A stretch of 64,000 nt of DNA from the NCBI GenBank assembly GCA_963682175.1, contig OY821784.1, positions 30,733,621-30,797,620 on the forward strand. The letters are read 5' to 3'. A program made the translations under genes and the position numbers. Origin of the DNA: Triglochin maritima. Its lineage: Eukaryota > Streptophyta > Magnoliopsida > Alismatales > Juncaginaceae. Every line of letters starts with the position of its first letter. Positions within the stretch are counted from its first letter, which is position 1. Below, piece by piece: positions 1 to 10,463 of this stretch. Below the pieces are notes generated by a model, which saw nothing but the letters and a program-made list of their open reading frames with translations, did not search any database and was not told the DNA's origin.

Positions 1-1300
1 AAACGGATTTGAGCCAGATCTGGTTTCCTAATTTCGAAACCGACCTAGTTTTGGTTCTAGCTACTAGATCCGGATTCGAGTATTATTAAAAAATAACCCA
101 AAAAGTAATTATAAGAAATGAAAAAAAGTTTGTACAAGTAAAATTTAAAACTTTCACAAGTTTTTACCGAATTTAGTTCCAACAGATTGAATTCTTGGTA
201 CTCGTGATCCCACTGAATCCGATTCTGAGTACCCAACTTGGAAATCGATCAAAATCCGGTTCAATTCTAGATATCCAAATATAATACGAATCTCATTTAG
301 ATTCCCGGTTACCGAACCAAAACCCATGCGCTCCCCTCCCCTCACTAATCCCAACTACTTCACCGACATCTACAAAGTTTTTCCAAAGTCAATGCTACAT
401 GCCAGATTTCCCTTTCCTCCCTTCAAAAAACACATAAATGTTCAAATCATTCAATTAACCGACCCCTTCAATTAATTAGTCAACACAAACATAAGTAAAT
501 TGCAAGTTATTTCAATTTCCACCCCCAGTATCATTGATCTGGTGAATACAATCAGTGACACAAGTAAAAAATAATTTACCCGTATAACATAATTTTCCAA
601 ATAATTACATTTTTTAATCAAGAACCTGATTCATTAATGTAAGGGTCAAGGAGAGGGTCCAGTTTTCAACTCTTGTCTTGTGAGTACTGTTATGGTTCAG
701 TCGATGCTCAGTTCGCTAGGCAAGACCGGACTATACTGTGAAGTGGATTAGAAATTTAAAATGCAGTGGTTTCTGATTAATTAATAAATTAATTCTTTAA
801 ATTATTGTGCATGTTTATAAGTGTGCCCATGCATAGTGGCAGTATTATAAAGCAAAATATCTCATAATGGATTCAGCACTATATTATATATATACCAAAA
901 AAAATACAGTAGTAACCGAAAAATTACTACAAGACGCATTTTTTTATAAAAAACTTGATGTTCTTGTAATTAAACACCCAGACATAACTAATTTGATGGG
1001 GGTAAAAGAAAGAGGGTTAAAAACTCAAATCATGAATCATCATGTCGTAAGAATCAAACTAAACCCATGAATCGCAACGTACGATGAACTCAACTGTGGT
1101 TAGAGAACGTAAGGGTGATTCATTTCGATATTATTACGTGAATATGCTTGATATTGGTTTGAAAACAAATTCATAAATACGGTAAATTTAACACATGGTT
1201 GTCGGTGCCCTTTAGTAACTTGATCCCATTGTCATTGTCAATGAACCATCGCATGGTTGTAGTCTTGTGGATTGAAATAAAGTTGTGGAACCCTGGGGCT
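1..1300. other. AT-rich intergenic DNA, no gene seen
   Basis: Only short, low-quality open frames without recognisable domains are present. The first 400 bases hold degenerate ggttc/gaacc-like low-complexity text, perhaps an old transposon remnant that I cannot name. This is the left flank of MULE A. Confidence 0.5.
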
Positions 1301-1309
1301 TATATATTA
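1301..1309. repeat. Target site duplication, left of MULE A
   Basis: The 9-mer tatatatta here is repeated exactly at 18645-18653. Nine base pairs is the usual Mutator-superfamily duplication length, and both copies abut termini that align with those of MULE B. AT-richness makes a chance match possible, but the exact placement argues against it. Confidence 0.85.
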
Positions 1310-1355
1310 GAGTCCTTATACACGGCCGCGCGCGTCCAGGACGCGGCTTACGTGG
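1310..1355 (+). repeat. Protease-side terminal inverted repeat of MULE A
   Basis: The sequence begins gagtccttatacacgg and ends in cttacgtgg. It aligns without gaps to the reverse complement of 28135-28180 (38 of 46 identical). It is CpG-rich compared with its AT-rich flank. Confidence 0.88.
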
Positions 1356-1378
1356 CATCTAGTCAGCTGCCCAATAAG

Positions 1379-1408
1379 CGAAAAGTAAAGCGCGCGTTTT
1401 ACTTTTCG
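1379..1408. repeat. Perfect 11-bp hairpin in the MULE A subterminal region
   Basis: The arm cgaaaagtaaa (1379-1389) is exactly complementary to tttacttttcg (1398-1408), around an 8-base gcgcgcgt loop. It lies 69 bp inside the element end and is not present at the same place in MULE B. Confidence 0.8.
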
Positions 1409-1743
1409 AAAAATGGAAAAACAACTGCGGCTTTCGTGCAACGGTTCCCTCTCTGACGTATCGATAAGACCGGGAAGGGACATCAGACGCGCCTGTTCAC
1501 ATCCCGAGTTGCGAAAGAAAACCAAAAACGTTTCTGATCTTTCTCACATTCCCTTTCTCAACTTTTCTCCGATTCATCACCCCAGTTCTTCACCGTAACC
1601 CTAGATATCTGTCGACCAAATGGATTTTACACTTCAAGCTTCTATTTCGGGGGTTGTGGTGCACTAGGTTTGTCGTTTTTACCGTAACATTGAATTGCGA
1701 TACTCTAAAAAGGAATGTTCTCATACGGTTGATGTCTTCTTAG

Positions 1744-2382
1744 GCTTCTACGCATTACTTCCATCCCTCCAAATGTTCGTGGACCCCAATAGAGAAGGTC
1801 TTTGGGAAGTTGAGGGACGCAGAGAAAGATGTCTTCCGGGCTACCCCCTTCGGTCACTTCATCAACCTCTCCAACGTTCCTGTCGATAATGACATTATCG
1901 ACTGGTTCGTGGAACACTATGACACCGAGGAGGTGGGGTTGAGGATCGGCTCTGGGGTAGTACACTTCACTGTCGAAGACGTTGCCCTAATTTTGGGGCT
2001 CAGATTACATGGGAAGGCTGTCAGAATGCATCTGAAGGAAGTCGCAACCCGACAGAGGGAGATTCTGAACAACACCCAACTATCTGCCCAGATGATGGCT
2101 ACGAGATATTTGGTTGATGAGGAGGAGGAGTACGTCCGACTACTTATTTGTTACATCTTCAGCCATTTTTTGTTCTGCGATGGCACCCATCGAACCAAAA
2201 TTTGGTTCCTCGACCACTTGGCCGACTTCACTAGGCTACACAAGTACGCGTGGGCCGAGGCTGTTCACGAGGCACTTGTGACGGGCCTGGAGAAGGCAAA
2301 CCGGGATCTACGCGATAGGAGATCTACCGGTTCTTCTATTTTAAGAAGGGGATACGTCGAGGGGTGTGTTGCTGTACTACAG
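1744..2382 (+). pseudogene. PMD-coding exon 2 (MULE A)
   Basis: 213 open codons after an ag acceptor at 1742-1743 and before a gtaatg donor. The plant mobile domain signature is visible: HFTVEDVALILGLRLHGKAV near residue 80, then an aromatic segment RLLICYIFSHFLF, then HKYAWAEAVHEAL, ending GCVAVLQ where the next exon continues VWMCEKF. MULE B exon 2 has the same limits and motifs. PMD occurs in transposons and in domesticated plant proteins of the MAIN/MAIL type; its molecular role in transposition is not known. The exon is open, with no stop. Confidence 0.85.
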
Positions 2383-2413
2383 GTAATGGTTCTTCCCTTG
2401 TAAGGTTTCCGGT

Positions 2414-3858
2414 TGTTCCTTTTTAAGTTAATCTTCTTCCTTTTTAAGTTATGATTGTTCCTTTTTGTGTTGAAGTTGTTTCTTTTGATGTTCAACTTGT
2501 TCCTTTTTATGTTAAAGTTTTTCCTTTTTAAGTTTCGTTTGTTCCTTTTTAAGTTTTTGTTTGTTCGTATTTAGGTAACGTTGGTTCCTTTTTATGTTAT
2601 GCATGTTCATTTTTAAGTTTCGTTTGTTCCTTTTTATGTTGAAGTTATTCCTTTTTATGTTCAACTTGTTCCTTTTTAAGTTTCGCTTGTTCCTTTTTAT
2701 GTTGAAGTGGTTCCTTTTTATGTTAAAGTTCTTTCTTTTTTAGTTTCGTTTGTTCCTTTTTATGTTGAAATTGTTCCTTTTTATGTTAAAGTTGTTCCTT
2801 TTTAAGTTTCGCTTGTTTCTTTTTATGTTAAAGTTGTTCCTTTTTAAGTTTCGTTTGTTCCTTTTTAAGTTTCTGTTTGTTCGTATTTAGGTAACGTTGG
2901 TTCCTTTTTATGTTATGCATGTTCCTTTTTAAGTTTCGTTTGTTCCTTTTTATGTTGAAGTTATTCCTTTTTATGTTCAACTTGTTCCTTTTTAAGTTTC
3001 GCTTGTTCCTTTTTATGTTGAAGTTATTCTTTTTTAAGTTTCGCTTGTTCCTTTTTATGTTGAAGTTGTTCCTTTTTAAGTTTCGTTTGTTCCGTTTTAT
3101 GTTGAAGTGGTTCCTTTTTATGTTAAAATTATTTCTTTTTTAGTTTCGCTTGTTTCTTTTTATGTTGAAGTTGTTCCTTTTTATGTTAAAGTTGTTCCTT
3201 TTTAAGTTTCGCTTATTCTTTTTTATGTTAAAGTTGTTCCTTTTTAAGTTTCGTTTGTTCCTTTTTAAGTTTCTGTTTGTTCGTATTTAGGTAACGTTGG
3301 TTCCTTTTTATGTTATGCATGTTCCTTTTTAAGTTTCGTTTGTTCCTTTTTATGTTATGCATGTTCCTTTTTATGTTATGTATGTTCCTTTTTAAGTTTC
3401 GTTTGTTCCTTTTTATGTTGAAGTTATTCCTTTTTATGTTCAACTTGTTCATTTTTAAGTTTCGCTTATTCCTTTTTAAGTTCAAGTTCATTTTTAAGTT
3501 TCGCTTGTTCCTTTTTATGTTGAAGTTGTTCCTTTTTAAGTTTCGTTTGTTCCTTTTTATGTTGAAGTGGTTCCTTTTTATGTTAAAGTTCTTTCTTTTT
3601 TAGTTTCGCTTGTTCCTTTTTATGTTGAAGTTGTTCCTTTTTATGTTAAAGTTGTTCCTTTTTAAGTTTCGCTTGTTCCTTTTTATGTTAAAGTTGTTCC
3701 TTTTTAAGTTTCGTTTGTTCTTTTTAAGATTCGTTTGTCCCTTTTTAAGTTTCGTTTGTTTCTTTTTAAGTTGAAGTTGTTCCTTTTTATGTTAAAGTTG
3801 TTCATTTTTAAGTTATGCTTCCTCCTTTTTATGTCATACTTGTTCCTTTTTATATTAT
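2414..3858 (+). repeat. Tandem array A1, 21-bp units, in the protease-gene intron
   Basis: About 1.45 kb of imperfect 21-bp units, each starting gttccttttt. Two subtypes alternate: one continuing aagtttcg, the other atgttgaag. A marker block ttcgtatttaggtaacg recurs at about 2564, 2880 and 3280, showing longer repeats of roughly 316 and 400 bp. The array fills intron 2 and reads gttcc in the sense of the gene. Open frames through it are by-products of the 21-bp period. Confidence 0.93.
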
Positions 3859-3889
3859 TATTTTGAATTAATCGGCATCTCCTTATTAG

Positions 3890-5187
3890 GTATGGATGTG
3901 CGAGAAGTTCAACCTGGCAGAGCCTAAAATGGGAGGTCATCCTAGGTGGAATCGTTGGTCGAGCATGTTTGGAAAGCGGCTCATCCTGAAGAAATGGGAG
4001 GAAAGGGGTATCACCCTTTCAAAAATTTACGAGGGAGACTTCAATCAGACTCAGTCGACGACCCTGACTCAGAAAGAGGGAAATCATTGGTCAGACTGAA
4101 AAAACTCAGCCAACCCTACGAACCAATAGTGATTGTCAGTCAATAAGCAGCGAACCTAGGATGCAATTGAGGGACTGCAGCATCTCTCGGGACCCACTAC
4201 GGGAAGAATTGGAGTTTGCAATGTTGAAGACAAAATGGCTTCAAGCAGAAGTTGCACTAAATAAGGCAAATGAAGAGGTTAAGAGGCTGAATGAGGAACT
4301 TAGGAAGTCCAGGGAGGAAAATGAGACCCTAAGGGAAGAGATTGCATCTCTTCGAGGATATTGTATAGAAGGTGGACAGGAAGGAAGAGAGGATGAAAGG
4401 AGGGATGAAGAGAAGGAAAGAGAGGAGGAGAATAGGAGGGAAATAGAGAATGAGATTGAGAGGGAAAGAGAAAGAGAAAAAGAAGAGAGCAGGAGAGAGA
4501 AGAAAAGGAGAGAGGAGAGGGAAAGAGAAGAGAAGAGGAAAGAGGAGGAGGAGAAAAATAGAGAGGAGAGGGAAAGAGAAGAGAAGAGGAAAGAGGAGGA
4601 GAAAAGGAGAGAGGAGAGGGACAGAGAAGAGAAGAGGAAAGAGGAGGAGAAAAGGAGAGAGGAGAGGGAAAGAGAAGAGAAGAGGAAAGAGGAGGAGAAA
4701 AGGAGAGAGGATGGGGAAAGAGAAAAGAAGAGGAAAGAGGAGGAGAAAAGGAGAGAGGAGAGGGAAAGAGGAGGAGAAAAGGAGAGAGGAGAGGGAAAGA
4801 GAAGAGAAGAGGAAAGAGGAGGAGAAAAAGAGGGAGAGAGAGCAGAAGAGAATAGAAGAGGAAAAGAGAAGGCAGGAAGAGGAAAGAGAGAGGAAAGAAG
4901 ACGAGAAGAGAGACAGGGAGAGAAGAGAGAAGAGGAAAATCGATGATAAAAAGAGGGAGGCCGAAGCTTCAAAGAAGAGGTTGAGGGAAGAGGTAGAAAG
5001 AAAGAGGGTAGAGGAGGAAAATGAGAAAGAGAAGGAGAGGGAGAAAGATGAGAAACGAACAGAGGAGAGAAGAGAGGGGGATAAGCAGAAGGAGAAAAAA
5101 GAGGATGAGGGAAAGGAAAAACCCCTCAGGGCAGACTGGGGGGCCAAAGGATCACGCTCAACGGCCAAAAACAAGAAGATGAGGTGA
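3890..5187 (+). pseudogene. End of PMD plus Glu/Arg/Lys coiled coil (MULE A exon 3, first part)
   Basis: The exon opens VWMCEKF after an ag acceptor at 3888-3889, matching VWLCEKL in MULE B, and runs through FGKRLILKKWEERG. A conserved stretch around SRDPLREELE and TKWLQAEVAL (4185-4265) leads into heptad-like acidic and basic text, EREEKRKEEEKRREE repeated, to about 5100. The whole protein cannot be read in one frame: there are shifts near 4100-4160 and near 4770, both in repetitive or variable sequence. The coil is expected to mediate oligomerisation, but this is only a prediction from composition. Confidence 0.75.
4377..5110 (+). other. Long, almost pure purine tract
   Basis: About 730 bp in which the + strand is nearly all G and A, with scattered T and very few C. 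It arises from the Glu/Arg/Lys coil codons. The equivalent in MULE B is a pyrimidine tract on + at about 25660-26170. Such tracts can form triplex DNA and are prone to slippage, which fits the frameshift near 4770. Confidence 0.85.
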
Positions 5188-5289
5188 AAGAAAGGAAGAA
5201 AAAAGAAGAGGAGCGGAAAAGGGGAGAAAGAAGGTTCCAGAGGAGCATGAACAAAAAAAAGAAAGCGGGATGGGAATGACGATTTCAAG

Positions 5290-6068
5290 TTGGCTCATCA
5301 CGGGAGAGAGAATAGGTCAGACGTTGACATGTATGCATTGGCCACATTGAGCCCCGATGAGTTGAACATTGTACTGAAGATGACCGCACCTACACATAAC
5401 CAACGGGAGGTGATCTGGAGAGGTGATTCATGTTTCTTCATACGTTCCGACCTCAAGGAGCTAATGACGAAGGGGATGGATTTGACCAACGATGCGATAG
5501 ACAGTATGCTTTGTGTACTTGAAGAGCGCCAAAAAACAGAAACTACCCCCAAGAGGTAATTTGTATTCCAAGCTTCTATTCGGAAAGAATTATGATCGAT
5601 GAAGGGAATACCATGATTGAAGAGTGGCTGGCGCCCAAATTACAAGGCCAGGAAATGGGAAGCCTCGTCATTGCACAACCATTGTTGGTGTCAGAACACT
5701 GGACCCTTGTAGTTGTTAATGGCTTAGACAAGGAGATCCTGCATTACAACAGTTGCAGTAGGGAGCTGGTCCCAGATGAGGATCCTGACAATGCGGTAGG
5801 GGTACATGAATGTTCGGCCAAAGATGTGGGTGAATTCTGGAGAAACCGTCTTAAGGTGAACTGGCCATTGAGATACCTGAGGGAAACGTGCCAAAGACAA
5901 ATGCCGGGAAGCAACGACTACAGTGTTTTTCTATACTACTGGATCAAATGTCTCATGCAAAAGGTCAACCCAACGGAAACGAAAAACCCCAAGACACTTC
6001 ACTCCATCAGGGGTGAAATGGCCATTACTTTATTGAGGGATTCCCGCTGCTGTGTCGAATTGAAGTAG
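5290..6068 (+). pseudogene. Ulp1-like C48 protease domain of MULE A, catalytic Cys lost
   Basis: 5290-5559 encodes a conserved lead-in (LSPDELNIVLKMTAP, then REVIWRGDSC) also present in MULE B. The catalytic part at 5592-6068 is 158 codons. The His is in SEHWTLVVVN (codon 36). The usual Asp is Asn in HYNSC (codon 53). The oxyanion Gln lies in CQRQ, and the nucleophile position reads NDYS, with Tyr at 5919-5921 where MULE B has NDCG. One frameshift near 5545 separates the two blocks: the frame giving VICIPSF after it matches VICISTF in MULE B. Without the Cys this copy cannot be an active cysteine protease. Confidence 0.85.
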
Positions 6069-6171
6069 TGCATAGTTGTAAATTAAAACAGGAACAAATA
6101 CATTTTATAGTTGTTGTAATTAAAACTTTTCCATACCAAAGTAATAGCTCCAACATTTAAGGTAGACATGA

Positions 6172-7480
6172 CATAAAAAGGAACAAACATAACATAAAAA
6201 GGAACAAACATCAGTTAAAAAGGAACAGACTTAACTTAAAAAGGAAACGATGTCACTTAAAAAGGAACCGACTTCACATAAAAAGGAACAGAAATCACTT
6301 AAAAAGGAACAAATTTCACTTAAAAAGGGACAGACATCGCTTAAAAAGGAACAAACTTCACTTAAGAAGGAACATACTTCACTTAAAAAAGAACAGACTT
6401 CACTTAAAAAGAGACAGACTTCACTTAAAAAGGAACAAACATAAGATAAAAAGGAACAGACATCAGTTAAAAAGGAACAGACTTCACTTAAGAAGGAACA
6501 AACTTCACTTAAAAAGGAAACGAGGTCACTTAAAAAGGAACCGACTTCACATAAAAATGGGACAGACTTCACTTAAAAAGGGACAGACATCGCTTAAAAA
6601 GGAACAAACTTCACTTAAAAAGGAACAGACTTCACTTAAAAAGGGACAAACTTCACTTAAAAAGAGACAGACTACACTTAAAAAGGAACAGACATAACAT
6701 AAAAAAGAATAAACATCAGTTAAAAAGGAATAGACTTCACTTAAGAAGGAAACGAGGTAACTTAAAAAGGAACAAACTTCACTTAAGAAGGAAACGAGGT
6801 AACTTAAAAAGGAACAGACTTCACTTAAGAAGGAACAGAAATCACTTAAAAAGGAACAGACGTCTCTTAAAAAGGAACAGACATCACTTAAAAAGGAACA
6901 TACATCACTTTAAAAGGAACATACATCACTAAAAAAGGAACAGACATCACTAAAAAAGGAACAGACAACACTAAAAAAGGCACAGATTTCACTTAAAAAG
7001 AGACAGACATCGCTTAAAAAGGAACAGACTTCACTTAAGAAGGAACATACTTCACTTAAAAAGGAACATATTTCACTTAAAAATGGACAGACATCGCTTA
7101 AAAAGGAACAAACATAACATAAAAAGGAACAGACATCAGTTAAAAAGGAACATACATCAGTTAAAAAGGAACAGACTTCCTTTTTAAGTAGGAACAGACA
7201 ACACAAAAAATCAACAGACTTCACTTAAAAAGGAACAGACAACACTTAAAAAGGAACCAAAAAAACAAGAAAGGAAAACTTCACACTTAAAAAGATAAAC
7301 ACACTTAAAAAGGAACAGACTACAACTCACAGTTAAAAAGGAGAACCGCTAAGTTATAAAGGTACAAGCAAGTCATAAAAAGGAACAAATATCACTTAAA
7401 AAGATACAAGTCAGAGTAATAAAGGAGAACCGTAAACTTAAAAGGGAACTTTACACTCACAATTAAAAGGGAACTTTACA
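6172..7480 (-). repeat. Tandem array A2, 21-bp units, between the gene 3' ends
   Basis: About 1.3 kb of imperfect 21-bp units. On the - strand each starts gttcctttttaagt and ends most often in gatgtct or gaagtct. The orientation follows the transposase gene, whose stop lies just to the right at 7544. The right end decays into irregular units and AT-rich text. Confidence 0.92.
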
Positions 7481-7772
7481 CTTAAGAATAATTGTTGTCT
7501 TACAAAAAAGTACAAAATTCAAAGACCAAGCCTTGGTGCATAATTAAGGAGCAATTTGGTCGTAATACAACTTCATGTCCCAATCGTCAAAATCTGGATC
7601 CCCTGGTCTAGGTGCGACCTGATGCATAGGTGATTTGCCCTTCCTTCGATACTTGCTCTTTTCTGCTGTGAGACCCTTTTTTGGCTTCTTTGTAGATTCT
7701 GTCGGCTAAGGAAACCCGACGTCTAGTAGGCGGTCTTCCTGGACGGGTTACTTTATCTGGATTGCGCAAAGA

Positions 7773-7777
7773 GGTAC
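7773..7777. repeat. Target site duplication ggtac, left of the Athila-like element
   Basis: ggtac here and at 15251-15255 directly flank the two LTRs. Joining the flanks restores continuous transposase coding text, as judged from the reading frame around VVAGGT. Confidence 0.95.
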
Positions 7778-8270
7778 TGATGCATTGCATACATTGCATC
7801 ATATGTCTTTCATTTAGATTACTTTTACATCAATAAATGCTACTAAGGTATGTGTTTAGTCTTATTTACAGAATACAGGGACCTGAATGCAATTTACCCA
7901 CATCCCGAGCATAAACGCGTGCAAAAGATTCATTTCTATCATAAAGACCAAGTTCAAGTTTATCGGGGTACAAATGGAAATGTATCCAAGCATAAAAGCA
8001 TTCAAGTCCTAATTGCAAAAAGAACAAGGACATAAGCACAAAAGTAACCAGGGATTTAACTGCAAAAAGTCAAGGACCTAATTACAAATCACGAGTAGCT
8101 TTTATTCTCTTGGAGAAAATATATAGAAAAATCAATGTATATCTCCAAATATGTGAAGGAATTAATCCGGAGTTCAAAAGAATGGAAAGAATCAATCCAG
8201 ACGCGCAAAGAAGGATCAAATCATACCATAAACATTCAACCAAAATCCGGACAAAATCAGGCTAGATTGT

Positions 8271-8318
8271 GCGGCGTTTCCGCCGCACCACACATGCAAT
8301 ATGCGGCGTTTCCGCCGC
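8271..8318. promoter_or_regulatory. Twin GC-rich palindromes upstream of the LTR TATA box
   Basis: gcggcgtttccgccgc occurs at 8271-8286 and 8303-8318, about 90-140 bp upstream of the TATA box; each can fold with a 6-bp stem. The 3' LTR keeps both (14516-14531, 14548-14563). A variant, gcggcgaatccgccgc, lies at 9198-9213 in the leader. The position suggests a regulatory role, but none is shown. Confidence 0.6.
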
Positions 8319-8407
8319 CCAAGCTTCGATCCGTGTGCTCCGATTTCGTCCAGTCGTGTCTGGACACGTGTACTTTCCAATATTATACCTAGATCTCGTG
8401 TAGCAAC

Positions 8408-8415
8408 TATAAATA
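8408..8415 (+). promoter_or_regulatory. Predicted TATA box of the Athila-like 5' LTR
   Basis: tataaata in the middle of the LTR, followed about 90 bp later by aataaaa, is the usual promoter and poly(A) layout of plant LTRs. Confidence 0.7.
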
Positions 8416-9011
8416 GACTCGAGAACGATGTTAGAAGGGTCCTTAGTCTTTGGTGTTAGTTTTTATTCTTAATCTTAGTTTTGTAATCTTCTTTTCATCA
8501 ATAAAATTCTGTCTTTTATTTCTTACTTTTAGTTTTCTTTTGTAATGTCTCAAGGACCCCTTCTTCCTCCCTCTATGGGTTTCTAACTCCTTCCAAAGGG
8601 TGGAGGTGACGGATTAGGGTGAAGAGAAGATGAATGAATGTTATTATTTTAATTTCGTGTTAGTCTATTTTGATTACTTGAGTTTATGTTAAATCATTTA
8701 TCATGTAATGCTTCATAACTAATATGATTTATTATAAGTTTCTGAATTCTCTAATCTAAACCCTAAATCTAAACCTCCACCCGACGGAATTCACCTCTTT
8801 GTTCTTGTTTTAGTTTATTTGTTCTTGTTTCGTGCTTTAGATAATAAAAAACCCAAAAAGCTCAAAACCCAATTTATTTCTTCTCTCCTTCTTTCCCCCA
8901 ATCGAAATCACATTAATAACAAATCTCTCCCTCCTTGTGTTCGACCCGTATTTGCCACGTCTTCATTGACACCGTGCACTTGCGGTATAAATTTAATTCT
9001 CATCAAGTTTT

Positions 9012-9029
9012 TGGCGCCGTTGCCGGGGA
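9012..9029 (+). promoter_or_regulatory. Primer binding site, tRNA-Asp type
   Basis: tggcgccgttgccgggga starts six bases after the 5' LTR. This is the site typical of Athila-group elements and is complementary to the tRNA-Asp 3' end. Confidence 0.9.
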
Positions 9030-10463
9030 GGCGACGCAGATTTTGTTTATTTTTGTGTTTTCGATTATATTCTGTTTATCTTGTGCGCGATCTAAGTATT
9101 TGGATTTGTGTTTCAGGAGACAACAGAGTGCGCGGCGAAATCCGAGCACCATCTGAGCTAAATGAGCGGTGAAATCGCCGCACCTGAAGAACCACTTGCG
9201 GCGAATCCGCCGCACACTTGGAGCTTCTGGGCTTCAAATTTTTCTGGGACGCGACTCATCTCTGGGTGGACGCGTGAAGCTACTGAAATTTCGAGAGCGG
9301 GCGGCGAACCCGACTGAGCATTACGTAGGTAACCTTTGTTGCCTTTTTCCTCGTAATTTCTAGTTTCGGAAAATTTCCTTTTCATAGAACTGCATGTGTT
9401 AGGGCAAAAATTCCATAATTTGCAATAATTCAACTATGACCTAAAATTGGCAAAATTAGAAAGGCCTTAGTGCATGCATCATCTAGTGTTTTGTATGCAT
9501 TATTCTTGCTAAATTCTTGCAAATCAATATCTGTTGAAGAGTGCTGGAGTCAAGGTACGTATCGTGGTTTTTATCGATTGCATTTAGGCATATAATTTAG
9601 TTTGCATACAACCTTGCAATTGCCCCCAATTAAAGACCATTGTTTGACTATCTTTGCTAGATCTAAGTTAAACTATCTTAAGGGCAACTCCGTAGGCAAA
9701 GATACGGTGGGGATTTCATCACCCTTCCGTGGCCCACAAATCACAATCCTAAAGTGTCACCTAAGCCTTAAATTTAAAATCAATTAGACATTGACCCCTA
9801 AGGACTTGGACTCATTTAAGGAGAAGAATTGGTTTGACTTGCTATGACCTGAAGCCGATTGAATTTAATTTGGTGTCTAGAAAGTGTTTTTGTGTTGACG
9901 TAAGTCTTCCAAGCGAAGTGGTTGTCTAATTGGCACCGACTCTGTCGGAAGCGCCCCCACTAGCTATACACGGCCTGGCCAAGTTGGTTTGATTAGTGAG
10001 GGAGGTGAATCAAGCGAATCAATTCGACTCAACCAGTTAGGAGTCGTCTAGATCTAAGAGACACTAGGTCTAGGATTGTTTGAACCGTGCTTTCTTAGGA
10101 ATTTTCTGACCAACCCTTTTTCTATCTTTAGAGTTAGGTTTCCCTTCTCATCTGAGTCTTCTTTCTCTTCTCACCTAAATTCTCTAGATTAGGATTCCTT
10201 TCTCATCTTTCCCAATTCTATTGTTTGTTTCCCTTTTGAAAAACAAAAACAAAAAAAAACGAAAATTAAAAAAAAACATTTGTAATTAATTCTTGAAATT
10301 AAATTTGGAATTTAAATTTCGAATTTGAATTCAAAAAATTGATTCAACCCGGTGCACTCAGATTTGGATTCGGGACTTGTGTAATCGACTCTCACGAGTT
10401 CATCTAGATTCCAGTCTGGAACTTAACCCCAATCCACCTGTTGCACCACCTCACCCGGATCCA
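9030..10463 (+). other. Untranslated leader of the Athila-like element
   Basis: About 1.4 kb without a convincing coding frame. It contains the palindrome at 9198-9213 and, near 10240-10340, an A-rich and AT-rich tract just before gag. Long leaders are usual in this lineage. Confidence 0.7.

Larger units (their letters stand above)
1620..6068 (+). pseudogene. PMD / coiled-coil / Ulp1-like protease gene of MULE A (decayed)
   Basis: Three exons are inferred by comparison with MULE B: 1620-1667, 1744-2382 and 3890-6068. The introns start gt and end ag, and the first two junctions are phase 0. Order: short N-terminus, plant mobile domain split by intron 2, a long Glu/Arg/Lys coiled coil, then a C48 (Ulp1/SENP) catalytic domain, a family that cleaves SUMO or related conjugates. 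Whether this transposon branch does so is unknown. Damage: TAG at 1665-1667 where MULE B has CAG, frameshifts near 4100-4160, near 4770, in 5190-5290 and near 5545, and loss of the catalytic Cys. Tandem array A1 fills intron 2. It faces the transposase gene tail to tail. Confidence 0.82.
7778..9005 (+). repeat. 5' LTR of the Athila-like element
   Basis: Starts tgatgcattgcatac and ends ttctcatca. It contains two gcggcgtttccgccgc palindromes at 8271 and 8303, a TATA box tataaata at 8408-8415, and an aataaaa motif near 8500. Confidence 0.95.

Noticed and set aside
61..1300. Possible host gene upstream of MULE A
   Set aside because: Only frames under 70 codons with no domain, splice or composition support.
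4329..5288. Long frames on the opposite strand of the coil region (Ser/Phe/Leu-rich), and their counterpart on + at 25063-26330
   Set aside because: They are shadows of purine-rich Glu/Arg/Lys codons, with no recognisable domain.
6172..7480. CRISPR-like regular repeat appearance of the arrays
   Set aside because: Units are 21-22 bp back to back without unique spacers, the genome is a plant, and no cas genes exist.
7850..9172. Short frames repeated in both Athila-like LTRs
   Set aside because: Duplicated because the LTRs are identical; no start context or domain supports them.
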